A stretch of 64,000 nucleotides of DNA from Pedobacter cryoconitis (GCA_019352875.1 JAAAFW010000015.1:1404583-1468582); one strand, 5' to 3'; counted from the stretch's first letter, positions 26,097 through 35,060 are shown. The notes: generated by a model from the letters alone, not told the origin. Made by a program: numbers and translations.

Positions 26097-28490
26097 ATGG
26101 ATAATCTTAATAACATCAACCTTATGCCAAAGGCAAAGGAAGAAAAATCCATCAACCTGTTGGATATTCTAAAGTACCTGCTCTTTCAGTGGAAGTGGTT
26201 TCTATTGTCAATATTCATATTTGGAGGTTATTACCTATATCAATATAGCAAAACGCCATTTATATACAGCCGTTCGGAGACCATTATGATTAAGACTCCG
26301 CTGAATACGATGCCGGGTACCCGTATCACACGAGCTAATTATTACAATACTGTGAATGTTGCCAGTGAGATTCTGCAGCTGCGTTCGAAGGAGTTAATGC
26401 GTAAAACTATTGATCGAATTGAAGGTGATATAAGTTATACTGTGAAAAAAGGGTTGAGGGAATATGAACTCTATAGAGACGCACCTGTTAAAGTCCAGTT
26501 TATAGATGCTAAACCTGAAGTTGGGTTGTCTTTTCAAATAGAATCTGTGGACCAGGACCACGTAGCACTTTCTTCATTTTCAAAAGGAAATCCCGGCCAG
26601 GTGCTAAAGATTAAACTGAATCAAACAGTTCGAACGCCTATAGGTGTACTTAAAGTTACCAGGTCTCCTGGATATAAAGTCTCAGCTTTTGACAAGCCTG
26701 TTACTGTCAGAAAATATCCGCGTGAAGCAATGGTCGGCTATTATATGGCCAACTTGAAAATTCAGCAAATGGAGGAAGACGCTTCCTTATTACAGGTTTT
26801 TGTGGAAGATAGTTCACTGCAGCGTGCAGATGATCTGATTACTACATTAATAACAGTCTATAATGAAGACGCAGTTGAGGACAAAAACAAAGTTGCAATC
26901 AATACAGCTCAATTTATAATGGATCGGATCCAGATCATACAAAGTGAGCTGGGATCCGTTGAGTCTAATTTAGAGAACTTAAAAGTATCAAATCAGGGAA
27001 TTGACGTCAACGCGGCCAGTCAGATGTATGTTAGTGAAGGAATGCAGCACGAATCTGCTGGTAATGATGTCGAGACTCAGCTGAAGCTGGTAGAGATGAT
27101 GCAAAACTATATGCGTGATGCAGATAAGAAGGATGATCTGATTCCCAATAATACAGGATTGGTTGATGTTAATATCGAAAACCGGATTAATGAATATAAT
27201 ACAGCCTCACTTAGACGAAACCGTCTGCTGGAAGGAAGCAGCTCTGAAAATCCTATTGTTCAAGATTTAAATGTAACGCTCGCTGCCATGCGCAAAAACA
27301 TTTACCGGGCAATGGAAAATGCAGTGAGTGGCTTACAAATTAAGATTAATAATCTAAAAAAAGAACAAACATTAGCGCGAAATAAGGCTATGGCTGTTCC
27401 TGCTAAACAGCGCATGATGCTTTCAGTAGAGCGTCAGCAAAAGGTTAAAGAAGAACTGTATCTGTTACTGCTTAATAAACGCGAAGAAAACGCAATTAAT
27501 CAGGCGATGACAGAAGATAATGTACGGATTATTGACCCTGCTTCAGGTTCTGATGCGCCTATTTATCCTAGTCGTTTTAAGAAAATAGCGTTAGGTGTAG
27601 GAATCGGTGTTGCGTTGCCTGCAATAGTGTTTTTATTAATGCTAATGCTGGATACAGGGGTACGCACCCGTAAAGACATTGAAGAAGTATTGACTGTGCC
27701 TTTTCTGGGTGAGATTCCATTCACGCTTAAAGATAATGGTGGCGAGGCAGTTGTTGAGGAAAAAGGAAGGGATTATACATCTGAAGCATTTCGTATTCTC
27801 CGGACAAACATTGGTTTTATGGCTGCGGGAAAAGAGCAGCGCGTAATCACATTTACATCTTTTAATATTGGAGCCGGAAAAACTTTTACGGCAATTAACC
27901 TTGCTGCGAGTTTTAGGTATTTAAATAAGAAAGTACTGTTGTTGGATTTAGATCTTCGAAAAGGGACATTAAGCAACAGAGTAAATGCCCAAAGAGAAAA
28001 AAGTTTGGGTGTAACAAACTTTTTAGCGAATCCAAAAGTGACTGTTGATGACATTATTTATCAGGGCCTTGTTGGCGGCATTATAGATGTTATTCCTATC
28101 GGTGTGATCGCACCAAATCCCGTAGAACTGTTATTGAGCACACGGTTGGAGGAGTTGATCGTTGAATTGAAAAAAAGATACGACTATATTATTGTAGACA
28201 ATGTACCTGTTAATCTGGTTGCCGATGCGTCAATTGTAGATCGTATATCTGAGTTAACCATTTTTGTGGTTCGCTCAGGGAAGATGGACCGCAGACAACT
28301 GCCTGAGATTCAAAGCTTATATGATCAGCGGAAGATTTCCCATATGGCTGTGCTGCTGAATGGTGTCCGTCTAAATAAAGGCGGTTATGGATACGGTTAT
28401 GGCTACGGTTATGGGTACGGTTACGGTTATGGCTATGGTAATGAAACCAAAAAAACTTTATGGGATAAATTATTTGGAAAGCGGCGATAA
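26097..28490 (+). CDS. Wzc-like tyrosine autokinase / chain-length determinant
   Basis: 797 aa. Wzz-type N-terminus with a membrane helix near residues 36-52 and a long coiled-coil periplasmic region (250-480), a second helix near 500-520, then a BY-kinase domain: Walker A NIGAGKTFT near 590, Walker A' VLLLDLDLRKG and Walker B YDYIIVDN. It controls EPS chain length and export with Wza. The tyrosine-rich C-terminus, where BY-kinases autophosphorylate, is a run of nine Gly-Tyr units before NETKK. Tyr phosphorylation of such tails controls assembly in the family. No separate Tyr phosphatase (Wzb) gene is visible in this window. Confidence 0.93.
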   Translation: MDNLNNINLMPKAKEEKSINLLDILKYLLFQWKWFLLSIFIFGGYYLYQYSKTPFIYSRSETIMIKTPLNTMPGTRITRANYYNTVNVASEILQLRSKELMRKTIDRIEGDISYTVKKGLREYELYRDAPVKVQFIDAKPEVGLSFQIESVDQDHVALSSFSKGNPGQVLKIKLNQTVRTPIGVLKVTRSPGYKVSAFDKPVTVRKYPREAMVGYYMANLKIQQMEEDASLLQVFVEDSSLQRADDLITTLITVYNEDAVEDKNKVAINTAQFIMDRIQIIQSELGSVESNLENLKVSNQGIDVNAASQMYVSEGMQHESAGNDVETQLKLVEMMQNYMRDADKKDDLIPNNTGLVDVNIENRINEYNTASLRRNRLLEGSSSENPIVQDLNVTLAAMRKNIYRAMENAVSGLQIKINNLKKEQTLARNKAMAVPAKQRMMLSVERQQKVKEELYLLLLNKREENAINQAMTEDNVRIIDPASGSDAPIYPSRFKKIALGVGIGVALPAIVFLLMLMLDTGVRTRKDIEEVLTVPFLGEIPFTLKDNGGEAVVEEKGRDYTSEAFRILRTNIGFMAAGKEQRVITFTSFNIGAGKTFTAINLAASFRYLNKKVLLLDLDLRKGTLSNRVNAQREKSLGVTNFLANPKVTVDDIIYQGLVGGIIDVIPIGVIAPNPVELLLSTRLEELIVELKKRYDYIIVDNVPVNLVADASIVDRISELTIFVVRSGKMDRRQLPEIQSLYDQRKISHMAVLLNGVRLNKGGYGYGYGYGYGYGYGYGYGNETKKTLWDKLFGKRR
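28383..28436 (+). repeat. Nine tandem Gly-Tyr codons in the Wzc tail
   Basis: Nine consecutive GGN-TAY hexamers encode (GY)9. The codons vary (GGT, GGA, GGC, GGG; TAT, TAC), so the repeat is conserved as protein rather than as a freshly expanded DNA repeat. It is the presumed autophosphorylation tail. Confidence 0.95.
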
Positions 28491-28559
28491 GACTGCGTTT
28501 ATGCCTTAATGTAAGGAATATTTTTAGGGGGTACAATAATATTTTAAACAAAAACAATT

Positions 28560-29753
28560 ATGATTATGAAAAAAGAATTAATGGTTTTGCTCTGTTTGTT
28601 TTGCGGTGGCGAAGCATGGAGCCAATCTGTCGAGTCGGTAAAAGATACCGTAGTACAGCAAAGTACAGATAAATACAAAGTTGAAACAAACCGGTTTTTT
28701 GATAACTGGTTTATTGGCGCTGGTGCCGGTGCCCAAATCTTTTTCAGTGATCACGATAAGCAAATGAAATTTGGAGACCGACTGACACCAGCTTTCGAAT
28801 TTTATCTGGGTAAATCATTCAGTCCCGGAATTGGGGTTCGTTTGGCGGCTAATGGTTACAAGCTTAAAGGGCTTACTCAGAACGGAGCGCATTCCACTGG
28901 CGAAGTTTTCGATGCTTCCAGGAGGTTGTCAAAACAAGAGTTTAAGTACTATAATCTGCATGGTGATGTGCTGTTTAATCTAACTAATATTATAAGTGGA
29001 TACAGAGAAGATCGTGTTTATACTTTAAGTCCTTATATTGGTTTGGGCTGGATGCATACCTGGGATAAACCCGTAGAAAGCGGTATAAGTGCAAATATTG
29101 GTATTCTAAACTCATTTCGTATAAGTGACGGACTTGATATTACAGTAGATTTCCGTGGAAGTTTGGTGGATGATAAGTTTGACGGTGAGGTTGGCAATAG
29201 AAAATGGGACGGCCTTTTAACCGGTGCTTTAGGTCTGAAATATACATTTAAAAAGCGCAATTGGGATAGAAGCTCGACGACTGTAATCCGCTACAGCGAT
29301 AAAGAATTGAATGCATTGCGTGATCAATTAAATACTTTGGCAAATGACAATGAAATTTTACGTAAACAGTTGGCACAGGCTGGAAATAAATCTGTTACAG
29401 ACGTGGTTGTAGAGAAAAATATTATAGTTGCACCAGTACTGTTGACCTTTCCAATTAACAAAAGTGTGGTTAGTAATGAAATGCGTGTGAATCTTGGCTT
29501 CTTAGCGAAAGTAATTAAAGAAGGTCGCGCACAGGTTAAATATCGTGTTACTGGTTATGCAGATAAGGGTACAGGATCTAGAAAAACTAATGAGCGTCTA
29601 AGTAAAGAGCGTGCTCAGGCGATTTACAACGTGTTAGTAAAAGAATTTGATGTATCACCGTCACAAATCGAAGTTTCGCATGAAGGTGGAGTAGATAATA
29701 TGTTTTATGACGACCCTCGCCTAAGTCGCGCAGTGATTACCATTGCAAACTAA
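28560..29753 (+). CDS. OmpA family outer-membrane protein
   Basis: 397 aa; start at ATG 28560 or 28566. A signal peptide ends at GEAWS-QS. Residues about 45-230 are a beta-barrel-like region (FIGAGAGAQIFFSDHD, ALGLKYTFKKR), residues 245-275 a short coiled coil (LNTLANDNEILRKQLAQ) and the C-terminus an OmpA peptidoglycan-binding domain (VTGYADKGTGSRKTNERLSK). It ends the EPS unit just before a strong terminator, so it may anchor or stabilise the export apparatus at the cell wall. The link to EPS is from position only. Confidence 0.85.
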   Translation: MIMKKELMVLLCLFCGGEAWSQSVESVKDTVVQQSTDKYKVETNRFFDNWFIGAGAGAQIFFSDHDKQMKFGDRLTPAFEFYLGKSFSPGIGVRLAANGYKLKGLTQNGAHSTGEVFDASRRLSKQEFKYYNLHGDVLFNLTNIISGYREDRVYTLSPYIGLGWMHTWDKPVESGISANIGILNSFRISDGLDITVDFRGSLVDDKFDGEVGNRKWDGLLTGALGLKYTFKKRNWDRSSTTVIRYSDKELNALRDQLNTLANDNEILRKQLAQAGNKSVTDVVVEKNIIVAPVLLTFPINKSVVSNEMRVNLGFLAKVIKEGRAQVKYRVTGYADKGTGSRKTNERLSKERAQAIYNVLVKEFDVSPSQIEVSHEGGVDNMFYDDPRLSRAVITIAN

Positions 29754-29780
29754 TTTATCGAACATTAGAGGTATCAAAAA

Positions 29781-29816
29781 CAGGCAGATCATTTTAAAAT
29801 GATCTGCCTGTTTTTT
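29781..29816 (+). terminator. Rho-independent terminator closing the EPS locus
   Basis: A perfect 15-bp inverted repeat (29781-29795 with 29796-29810) with the AT-rich centre acting as the loop, followed by six T. No other strong terminator was seen between 5600 and this point, which supports one long transcript or a chain of linked units. Confidence 0.93.
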
Positions 29817-29890
29817 GTTTAAAATAAAGTGTAGCATTTTTTGAATAACATACGTTCTAGCTTTATAAACCATTTATAAAACTTATTAGA

Positions 29891-30319
29891 ATGAAAAGAA
29901 CGCTTTCTCTCCTCAGCCTGACCCTCTGTGTGTCTCTGTTATTTGTTGCTTGTAAGAAAAATAAGGACGGAGCTCCGAACCATGAACTGGTTAACCAATG
30001 GCAAGAGAATTTATCGGGTGGATATGCCCGTAAATTAACTTTTGCGGCGGATGGCAAATTCTCCATAGAATATATTGGCGGTAACGAAAATTCGGTATCG
30101 AACGGGAAATATACAGTGAATGGTAATTCGCTAAAAGTTATTTTAACCGAATCGTTGTCCAAACAGGGTACCCCCAATGTGGTAAGGACGGAGATAAACT
30201 ACGAAATTTTTGAAAAAGGCACATATAAGATAGAAGGATCAGTGCTGAAAATTCAATACATCAGTTATCCTGCAGATGCACCCGTTCAGACTGAGGCAGA
30301 ATACAATCTGGTTAAATAG
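29891..30319 (+). CDS. Small lipocalin-like lipoprotein, hypothetical
   Basis: 142 aa. A lipoprotein signal ends at LFVAC. The rest is beta-rich with alternating short strands (KLTFAADGKFSIEYIGG, GKYTVNGNSLKVILTES), like DUF5004 or lipocalin-like proteins of Bacteroidota; the family is not certain. It is transcribed alone between two terminators. Confidence 0.7.
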   Translation: MKRTLSLLSLTLCVSLLFVACKKNKDGAPNHELVNQWQENLSGGYARKLTFAADGKFSIEYIGGNENSVSNGKYTVNGNSLKVILTESLSKQGTPNVVRTEINYEIFEKGTYKIEGSVLKIQYISYPADAPVQTEAEYNLVK

Positions 30320-30327
30320 ATATTAAG

Positions 30328-30350
30328 GCCGGTTAAAACCGGCTTATTTT
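30328..30350. terminator. Bidirectional terminator between convergent genes
   Basis: GCCGGTT (30328-30334) pairs with AACCGGC (30337-30343), followed by TTATTTTTT on the plus strand. It lies between the stop of the small lipoprotein gene and the stop of the TauE/SafE gene on the other strand. Confidence 0.75.
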
Positions 30351-31090
30351 TTAATAGTCAGCAGTGAATTGATTACCAGGAACGTACCTATTAGTATTAA
30401 ACCATAATAGACATATTTGAAAAAGGAGTCATTTTTGAGTTTATGATTTAGATATCTTCCCAGAAATACTGCGGGTATAATCGCAGGTAATGAGATTAAA
30501 AAGTATTTAAATACTTCATAAGTCAGAAGCCCTTTAAATAAATATCCCATTATTCCGATGAAGCTGGCTGGCAGAAAATAAGCCTGGAGGGTTGCCCGGA
30601 AATGTTTTGCACTCCAGTTTCTCATATTTCCATAAACGACAAGCGGAGGACCATTCACTCCATAGGCGCCTCCTAAAACGCCGGATAGAAATCCGCAGAT
30701 GAATAACCACCATTTATTGTCATTTGCAAGTGACAGACTCTTTTTGCCATATAATGCATAAGCTGAGTAAGTGATAATTAGTATTCCGAGTCCGATTTTC
30801 ACCCAAAATTCATTGCCGTAAATTAAGATCAGCAATCCAACGGGGATCCCTAGCATGGCAAAAATAATTAACCATTTTGCGCTATTAATATGAATCTGGC
30901 TGTGGTCCTGAATTACTACGATAAGTGCAACGAGAACTGACATCAAAACAGATAGAGGTACTGCGACATCCAAAGGCATAAAAAGAATAAACAAGGGAAC
31001 AGCGATTAATGATTCGCCGAATCCGAATGTAGATCTGACTAGAGTGGCGAGGAAGGAAATAGCTAATATAAAGAAGTACGTAAGCTCCAT
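30344..31090 (-). CDS. TauE/SafE family anion permease
   Basis: 248 aa with about eight hydrophobic segments. The family's repeated motifs are visible: STFGFGESLIAVPLF in the first half and FLSGVLGGAYGVNGPPLVVY in the second. Members export or import sulfite, sulfonates or other organic anions across the inner membrane. The substrate here is unknown and no sulfur-metabolism gene is adjacent. Confidence 0.9.
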   Translation of the reverse strand: MELTYFFILAISFLATLVRSTFGFGESLIAVPLFILFMPLDVAVPLSVLMSVLVALIVVIQDHSQIHINSAKWLIIFAMLGIPVGLLILIYGNEFWVKIGLGILIITYSAYALYGKKSLSLANDNKWWLFICGFLSGVLGGAYGVNGPPLVVYGNMRNWSAKHFRATLQAYFLPASFIGIMGYLFKGLLTYEVFKYFLISLPAIIPAVFLGRYLNHKLKNDSFFKYVYYGLILIGTFLVINSLLTIKK

Positions 31091-31280
31091 GGAAAGGGAA
31101 AGAATTGGGGATTTATGAGGATTGAACCTGGTATCAGAGATATAATAAAGATACGGCTTTTAGTAGGAAAAGTCGATTGAAATGTAACCTTTCTGCCTTC
31201 TTATGCGTCATATTAAATAAGCGCTGCAACCTGAGCATTATCGGGCCGGCCAATACTTTAAATATTTAAAATATAAATAT

Positions 31281-31652
31281 ATGATTAGCCTTAAGTTCTC
31301 TATACTCTGCGGAGTTTTGCTTTTAAATGCGCAAAATTATACCAGGAACTGGGAAGGCAGTGATTTGCCTGGCCACAGCTTTGCTAAGTTCGAAGATTTC
31401 AATGGAAAGCAAGACTTTAAAATTAAGCTCGATAAAAACGACAGTTTTATTTTTAATTACACGGCTACTGTGAAAAAAGGTGAGCTTCGGTTGGAAGTTA
31501 AATCTCCGGCGGGAACAGTCTTGACCAAGGATTTTAAGGAAACAGATTCAGGTGAATTAAAGATACTGAACCCAAAGGGTGAGAAGTATAAATTCATATT
31601 CAGCGCTAAGCATGCTGAAGGTAATTTTGATGTTAAATATAAAAAGATATAA
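31281..31652 (+). CDS. Small exported hypothetical protein
   Basis: 123 aa. A short hydrophobic N-terminus (LKFSILCGVLLLNA) may be a signal peptide. The rest is Lys/Asp-rich and beta-like (DKNDSFIFNYTATVKKGELR), similar to small Bacteroidota proteins that follow a C2- or galactose-binding-like fold. I recognise no family. It is followed by a hairpin terminator and stands alone. Confidence 0.6.
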   Translation: MISLKFSILCGVLLLNAQNYTRNWEGSDLPGHSFAKFEDFNGKQDFKIKLDKNDSFIFNYTATVKKGELRLEVKSPAGTVLTKDFKETDSGELKILNPKGEKYKFIFSAKHAEGNFDVKYKKI

Positions 31653-31655
31653 AAT

Positions 31656-31694
31656 AAGGTTGTCCCGTAAACCTTAACGGGACAACCTTATTTT
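31656..31694. terminator. Rho-independent terminator (bidirectional)
   Basis: AAGGTTGTCCCGT (31656-31668) pairs with ACGGGACAACCTT (31677-31689), followed by ATTTT. It lies between the small exported protein and the convergent SDR gene. Confidence 0.88.
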
Positions 31695-31724
31695 AAAGCA
31701 GATTCTTTATAACATCTTCTGAAA

Positions 31725-32465
31725 TTAGATTAGGACAGCACCACCGTCGACAACAACTGACTGACCGGTGCCAAATTGCTGTTTCATCAGGTAGATATAA
31801 GTTTCTGCTATCTGTTCGGCCTCTCCGATCCGACCAACCAGTAACGCTTCTGCAGTCTTAGTATAGAGGTTGTTGCGTTCCTGTTCTGGTAGATTATCCC
31901 AAAGGTTAGTTCTAACTATACCTGGAGAAACAGTATTTATTCTTAAAGGGGCTAATTCAACTGCCATAGCGCGGCTAAAAGCATCCATGGCGCCACAGAT
32001 GCTTGCACCCAGCCCCCAGCCTGAACCTGGGCGTAATCCAGCTACGCCGCTTGTTAGTGTAATTGATCCTCCTTTGTTAATTAGTGCAGCACTGTATTTA
32101 ACGGCCGCCAATGCTCCCCAGTAACGGATATTGAAAAATTGCCTTGCCTTCTCCAGGTCAGTTTGTGTTATCTTACCGATGTGCAGGTTCTCACCTGCTG
32201 TATAAACGAGATGATCAAAGTTACCTGTACGCTCAAAAAATGTTTTAATCTCTTGCTCATTGCGAAGATCAATAGTGAATCCTTCACTGCCAGCGGGTAA
32301 TTGCATGATTGCACTTTCAATGCGGCTTTTGTTACTGGAAACAATAGTTATATATGCCCCCTCTGCAGCAGCTGCTTTTGCTGTTGCGAGACCAAGACCT
32401 GTGCTTCCTCCTAAAATGATTACTTTCTTTTTTTCTAATGAATTTTTTTGAATTGAGTTTTCCAT
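31725..32465 (-). CDS. SDR-fold oxidoreductase lacking the catalytic Tyr/Lys
   Basis: 246 aa. The cofactor motif GGSTGLGLATA is near the N-terminus and the C-terminus ends with the usual VVVDGGAVLI. At the active site the serine is present (LTSGVAGLRPGSGWG), but the expected Y-x3-K is replaced by GASICGAMDAF. This matches an SDR subfamily in which Tyr and Lys are absent (PGW...ASVCGAMEGF type). It may bind NAD(P) without normal dehydrogenase chemistry. It is divergent from a Crp/Fnr regulator gene, a common arrangement for regulator and target. Confidence 0.85.
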   Translation of the reverse strand: MENSIQKNSLEKKKVIILGGSTGLGLATAKAAAAEGAYITIVSSNKSRIESAIMQLPAGSEGFTIDLRNEQEIKTFFERTGNFDHLVYTAGENLHIGKITQTDLEKARQFFNIRYWGALAAVKYSAALINKGGSITLTSGVAGLRPGSGWGLGASICGAMDAFSRAMAVELAPLRINTVSPGIVRTNLWDNLPEQERNNLYTKTAEALLVGRIGEAEQIAETYIYLMKQQFGTGQSVVVDGGAVLI

Positions 32466-32612
32466 CTTACTTTATCTTTTTGATAGGACAAAGTTCGATA
32501 GTGATCATTCCAAACTATTTAACAAATGGTAAAATCGGAAGTGATAAATCCCTTATTTTGTATGGGAGAATATTAACCTGATCCGAATAAAAATAGACCT
32601 CCTGGGACGCAT

Positions 32613-33185
32613 ATGGAAAACACACTTATTACTTATCTGAAATCATTCGGACCTGTTCCCGAAACTGACTATCAGTTAATTCTGGACGCTTTTGAAATGA
32701 AGTCATATCAGGAAGGGGAGGTTCTTTTTGAATCCGGTCGTATATGTAATGATTTTTATTTCATCAATAAAGGTATATTAATGATAGCAGCGAACAATGA
32801 GCTGGGAAATCATGTAACGCATTACTTTTTAAAAGAACACCATTTTTGTACAGTATTGTTTAGCTATGTTAACCAGGTTAGGGCAGAAGTTAATATTGAG
32901 GCTGCCTGTGATGTCGAAGTAATGCAAACAAAAAGAATTAAACTGCTTCAGTTGTACGATAAATTGCCATATCTAAGGGATTTGGTTGAACAAATCCTTC
33001 AGCAGAATCTGATGGAGAAAATACAAAATAATAATGCCTATCAGGGACATGATTCCACTGCAAGGTATAAGCTTTTTTTGGCACTTCAACCGGAGGTAGC
33101 GGCCCGTGTGTCTTTAGGAAATATTGCATCCTATCTTCGGATCACACAGCAGTCGCTTAGCAGGATCAGGAAAAATATGCATTGA
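32613..33185 (+). CDS. Crp/Fnr family transcriptional regulator
   Basis: 190 aa. An N-terminal cyclic-nucleotide-binding-like fold (SYQEGEVLFESGRICNDFYF, NKGILMI) and a short C-terminal helix-turn-helix (SLGNIASYLRITQQSLSRIR) make this a typical Bacteroidota Crp-like protein. The effector is unknown; the residues for cAMP phosphate binding are not evident. It is divergent from the SDR at 31725-32465 across 147 bases, so it probably controls that gene. Confidence 0.88.
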   Translation: MENTLITYLKSFGPVPETDYQLILDAFEMKSYQEGEVLFESGRICNDFYFINKGILMIAANNELGNHVTHYFLKEHHFCTVLFSYVNQVRAEVNIEAACDVEVMQTKRIKLLQLYDKLPYLRDLVEQILQQNLMEKIQNNNAYQGHDSTARYKLFLALQPEVAARVSLGNIASYLRITQQSLSRIRKNMH

Positions 33186-33204
33186 GGCTTTAGGTTCAAA
33201 AATA

Positions 33205-33274
33205 AAAAGGCCCATTTTTAAACTGCTCCGTAATAGTGTCTAATTTTAAGGGGCAGTTTAAAAATGGGCCTTTT
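33205..33274. terminator. Long hairpin, 22-bp perfect arms
   Basis: 33205-33226 is the exact inverse complement of 33253-33274, with a 26-base loop. The stem has A-rich and T-rich ends, as expected for a bidirectional terminator between the convergent Crp/Fnr and DUF5670-like genes. It is longer than needed for termination alone. Confidence 0.85.
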
Positions 33275-33279
33275 ATAGC

Positions 33280-33432
33280 TTAGGCTGCTCTTCTGATTAC
33301 CCCCAGAATGATTGCAATTATAGCGATTACAATAAGGATGTGAATAATTCCGCCGGTGTAATATCCGCCTAAGAAACTAATGGCCCAAATGATGACCAGT
33401 ATGACTGCGATTGTATAAAGTAAATTTCCCAT
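33280..33432 (-). CDS. Lmo0937/DUF5670-type small membrane protein
   Basis: 50 aa encoded from the ATG complement at 33430-33432 to a TAA. The sequence MGNLLYTIAVILVIIWAISF, then GGYYTGGIIHILIVIAIIAI, is two membrane helices with a glycine-rich turn, the exact layout of the lmo0937 family found in many bacteria. The function is unknown; related genes are often stress-associated. It follows the DUF892-like gene after 11 bases on the same strand and is probably cotranscribed with it. Confidence 0.85.
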   Translation of the reverse strand: MGNLLYTIAVILVIIWAISFLGGYYTGGIIHILIVIAIIAIILGVIRRAA

Positions 33433-33443
33433 AGGTTTGAGTT

Positions 33444-34007
33444 TTAATTAGGATTCGAATCAACAACCGCTTTAAGCGCGTTTTGTTTTTGTATTTTTTT
33501 AAAATTAACCTTCACGGATTCGGGATAGATGATATTTCCGGAGATTTGCAAAAGATAGCTATAGCTGTTTTGATTGTCTTTTGAGCATTGTTCCAATAAG
33601 ACGGCATCATCATTTTGCGCTAAAGCCACAGCCATAAGATATAAGGATTGGTAGGCTGAAACTTTCAGTTGCAAGATGATTTGACTATACTCCAAAATCT
33701 CAATATCTCTTTCCCGGGACGGGTTTTTTCTAGGTTTTAGTAAATCACTGACCAGCTTGAGTAACGTGTCAGTGAGGCTGTCATTCGTGCTTGATGCTTT
33801 AATTTTTTGCCGGGCCATACACTGTTTAAGTCTTTCTATATGCTGATCCATTTCCGTAGAAGAAGGAGAGAGGCCCGTTTTTAGTTCATCGGTGAAGGCT
33901 GCAGCCGACAGACGAAGGAAATATTTCAGATATTTCTTTTCCGCGGCCATCAGAGCAGCCAGCCGTTGAGAATATACTGCGGACAGATTTTGAGGAGATT
34001 CTTTCAT
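33444..34007 (-). CDS. DUF892 (YciE/YciF-like) ferritin-like protein, divergent
   Basis: 187 aa, all-helical. The pattern YSQRLAALMAAEKKYLKYF, TEMDQHIERLKQCM, EYSQIILQLKVSAYQSLYLM resembles the DUF892 four-helix bundle, but the metal-binding Glu/His set is not clearly complete. YciE/YciF proteins are stress-induced and of uncertain function. Pairing with a lmo0937-type small membrane protein fits a general-stress unit. The family call is tentative. Confidence 0.6.
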   Translation of the reverse strand: MKESPQNLSAVYSQRLAALMAAEKKYLKYFLRLSAAAFTDELKTGLSPSSTEMDQHIERLKQCMARQKIKASSTNDSLTDTLLKLVSDLLKPRKNPSRERDIEILEYSQIILQLKVSAYQSLYLMAVALAQNDDAVLLEQCSKDNQNSYSYLLQISGNIIYPESVKVNFKKIQKQNALKAVVDSNPN

Positions 34008-34130
34008 ATGTTCTAAATTTTATTGCCTTTTATGGATAGGAATGAGACAACAAAACCAGACCGAATAGGTTTTTAGCAGTGACCAGTTAGAAGGTTGTAT
34101 TTTAATAGAATGATTTAGTAATTTCCCGCG

Positions 34131-34979
34131 GTGAAAGCAAAATCCAGCATACCGGTACTTCGAATCAATGATTTTCAAATTGACCTGCAGTCAGATAGCA
34201 GTATTCAGTATCATGAGATTTTTGGTTCACGGCTGATTGAGAAAGCTCATCAGCATGATTTCTTCCTTTTTTTGCTATTTGAAAACGGCGGAGGTACGCA
34301 CACTATCGATTTTATAACACACGACGTTTCCGGGCACCAGCTACATCTGTTATTTCCGGGTCAGGTACATACCTGGAATTTAACTGGAGATACACGTGCT
34401 TTTCAGCTCATGATCAGCAAACGTATTTTCGAGATCTTCGCGAATTCATTACGTTACGATTTGATACTTTATCAGAAAAACCCTGTCCTGGCTCTTAGTG
34501 CATCAGCTTTTGAGCAGATTATGTATGAGTTTAAAGCAATTCAGACAGAACTAAGCCTGGAACCCAGACTATGGGACATTATCAGTTCCAGGTGCCGGAT
34601 TATTGCGCAAATGGCAAGCCGGGAAGCTGAAGATAAATTCACCGGACTGACGGCCTATCAAAGCAAACCTATATTAGTGGATTACCTGTCTTTAATTGAT
34701 ATGAACTTTAGGCAGCAAAGGTCGGTGACATTCTATGCTGATAAATTAAATATAACACCAAACTATCTTAATATTCTCTGTAAAAAACACTTCCATACTT
34801 CTGCAACGTCATTCATACACAACAGACTGATCCTGGAAGCCAAAAGACTATTACTCACCTCTAAAAACTCGGTAAAAGAGATATCTTATGAATTAGGGTT
34901 TTATGATCTGGCTTACTTCTCTAAATTTTTTAAAACGCAGACCGGAGCTAGTCCAAGAGAATTTAGGCTGCCACTGTAA
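34131..34979 (+). CDS. AraC family transcriptional regulator
   Basis: 282 aa starting with GTG; no ATG is available upstream in frame. The N-terminus is a cupin-like sensing domain (SRLIEKAHQHDFFLFLLFEN, HLLFPGQVHTWNL). The C-terminal 100 residues hold the two AraC helix-turn-helix motifs (VTFYADKLNITPNYLNILCK and VKEISYELGFYDLAYFSKFF). It is followed after 80 bases by the amidohydrolase gene, which has its own promoter and is a likely target. Confidence 0.92.
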   Translation: MKAKSSIPVLRINDFQIDLQSDSSIQYHEIFGSRLIEKAHQHDFFLFLLFENGGGTHTIDFITHDVSGHQLHLLFPGQVHTWNLTGDTRAFQLMISKRIFEIFANSLRYDLILYQKNPVLALSASAFEQIMYEFKAIQTELSLEPRLWDIISSRCRIIAQMASREAEDKFTGLTAYQSKPILVDYLSLIDMNFRQQRSVTFYADKLNITPNYLNILCKKHFHTSATSFIHNRLILEAKRLLLTSKNSVKEISYELGFYDLAYFSKFFKTQTGASPREFRLPL

Positions 34980-35019
34980 TTATAAATCATACAAGTAATG
35001 GCATGAATAGGACTGCCTG

Positions 35020-35044
35020 CAAAGGCGATCCGCGTATAAATTTG
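35020..35044 (+). promoter_or_regulatory. Promoter of the amidohydrolase-MFS unit
   Basis: TAAATTTG at 35037-35044 is an exact -7 box; a CTG lies 17 bases before it. The start codon of the amidohydrolase is 16 bases after the box, so the 5' leader would be very short. Confidence 0.55.
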
Positions 35045-35060
35045 TATAAAAAACAATATT

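Noticed and set aside
28383-28436. CRISPR-like or microsatellite array
   Set aside because: The repeat is only 6 bases long, in coding phase, with varied codons and no spacers.
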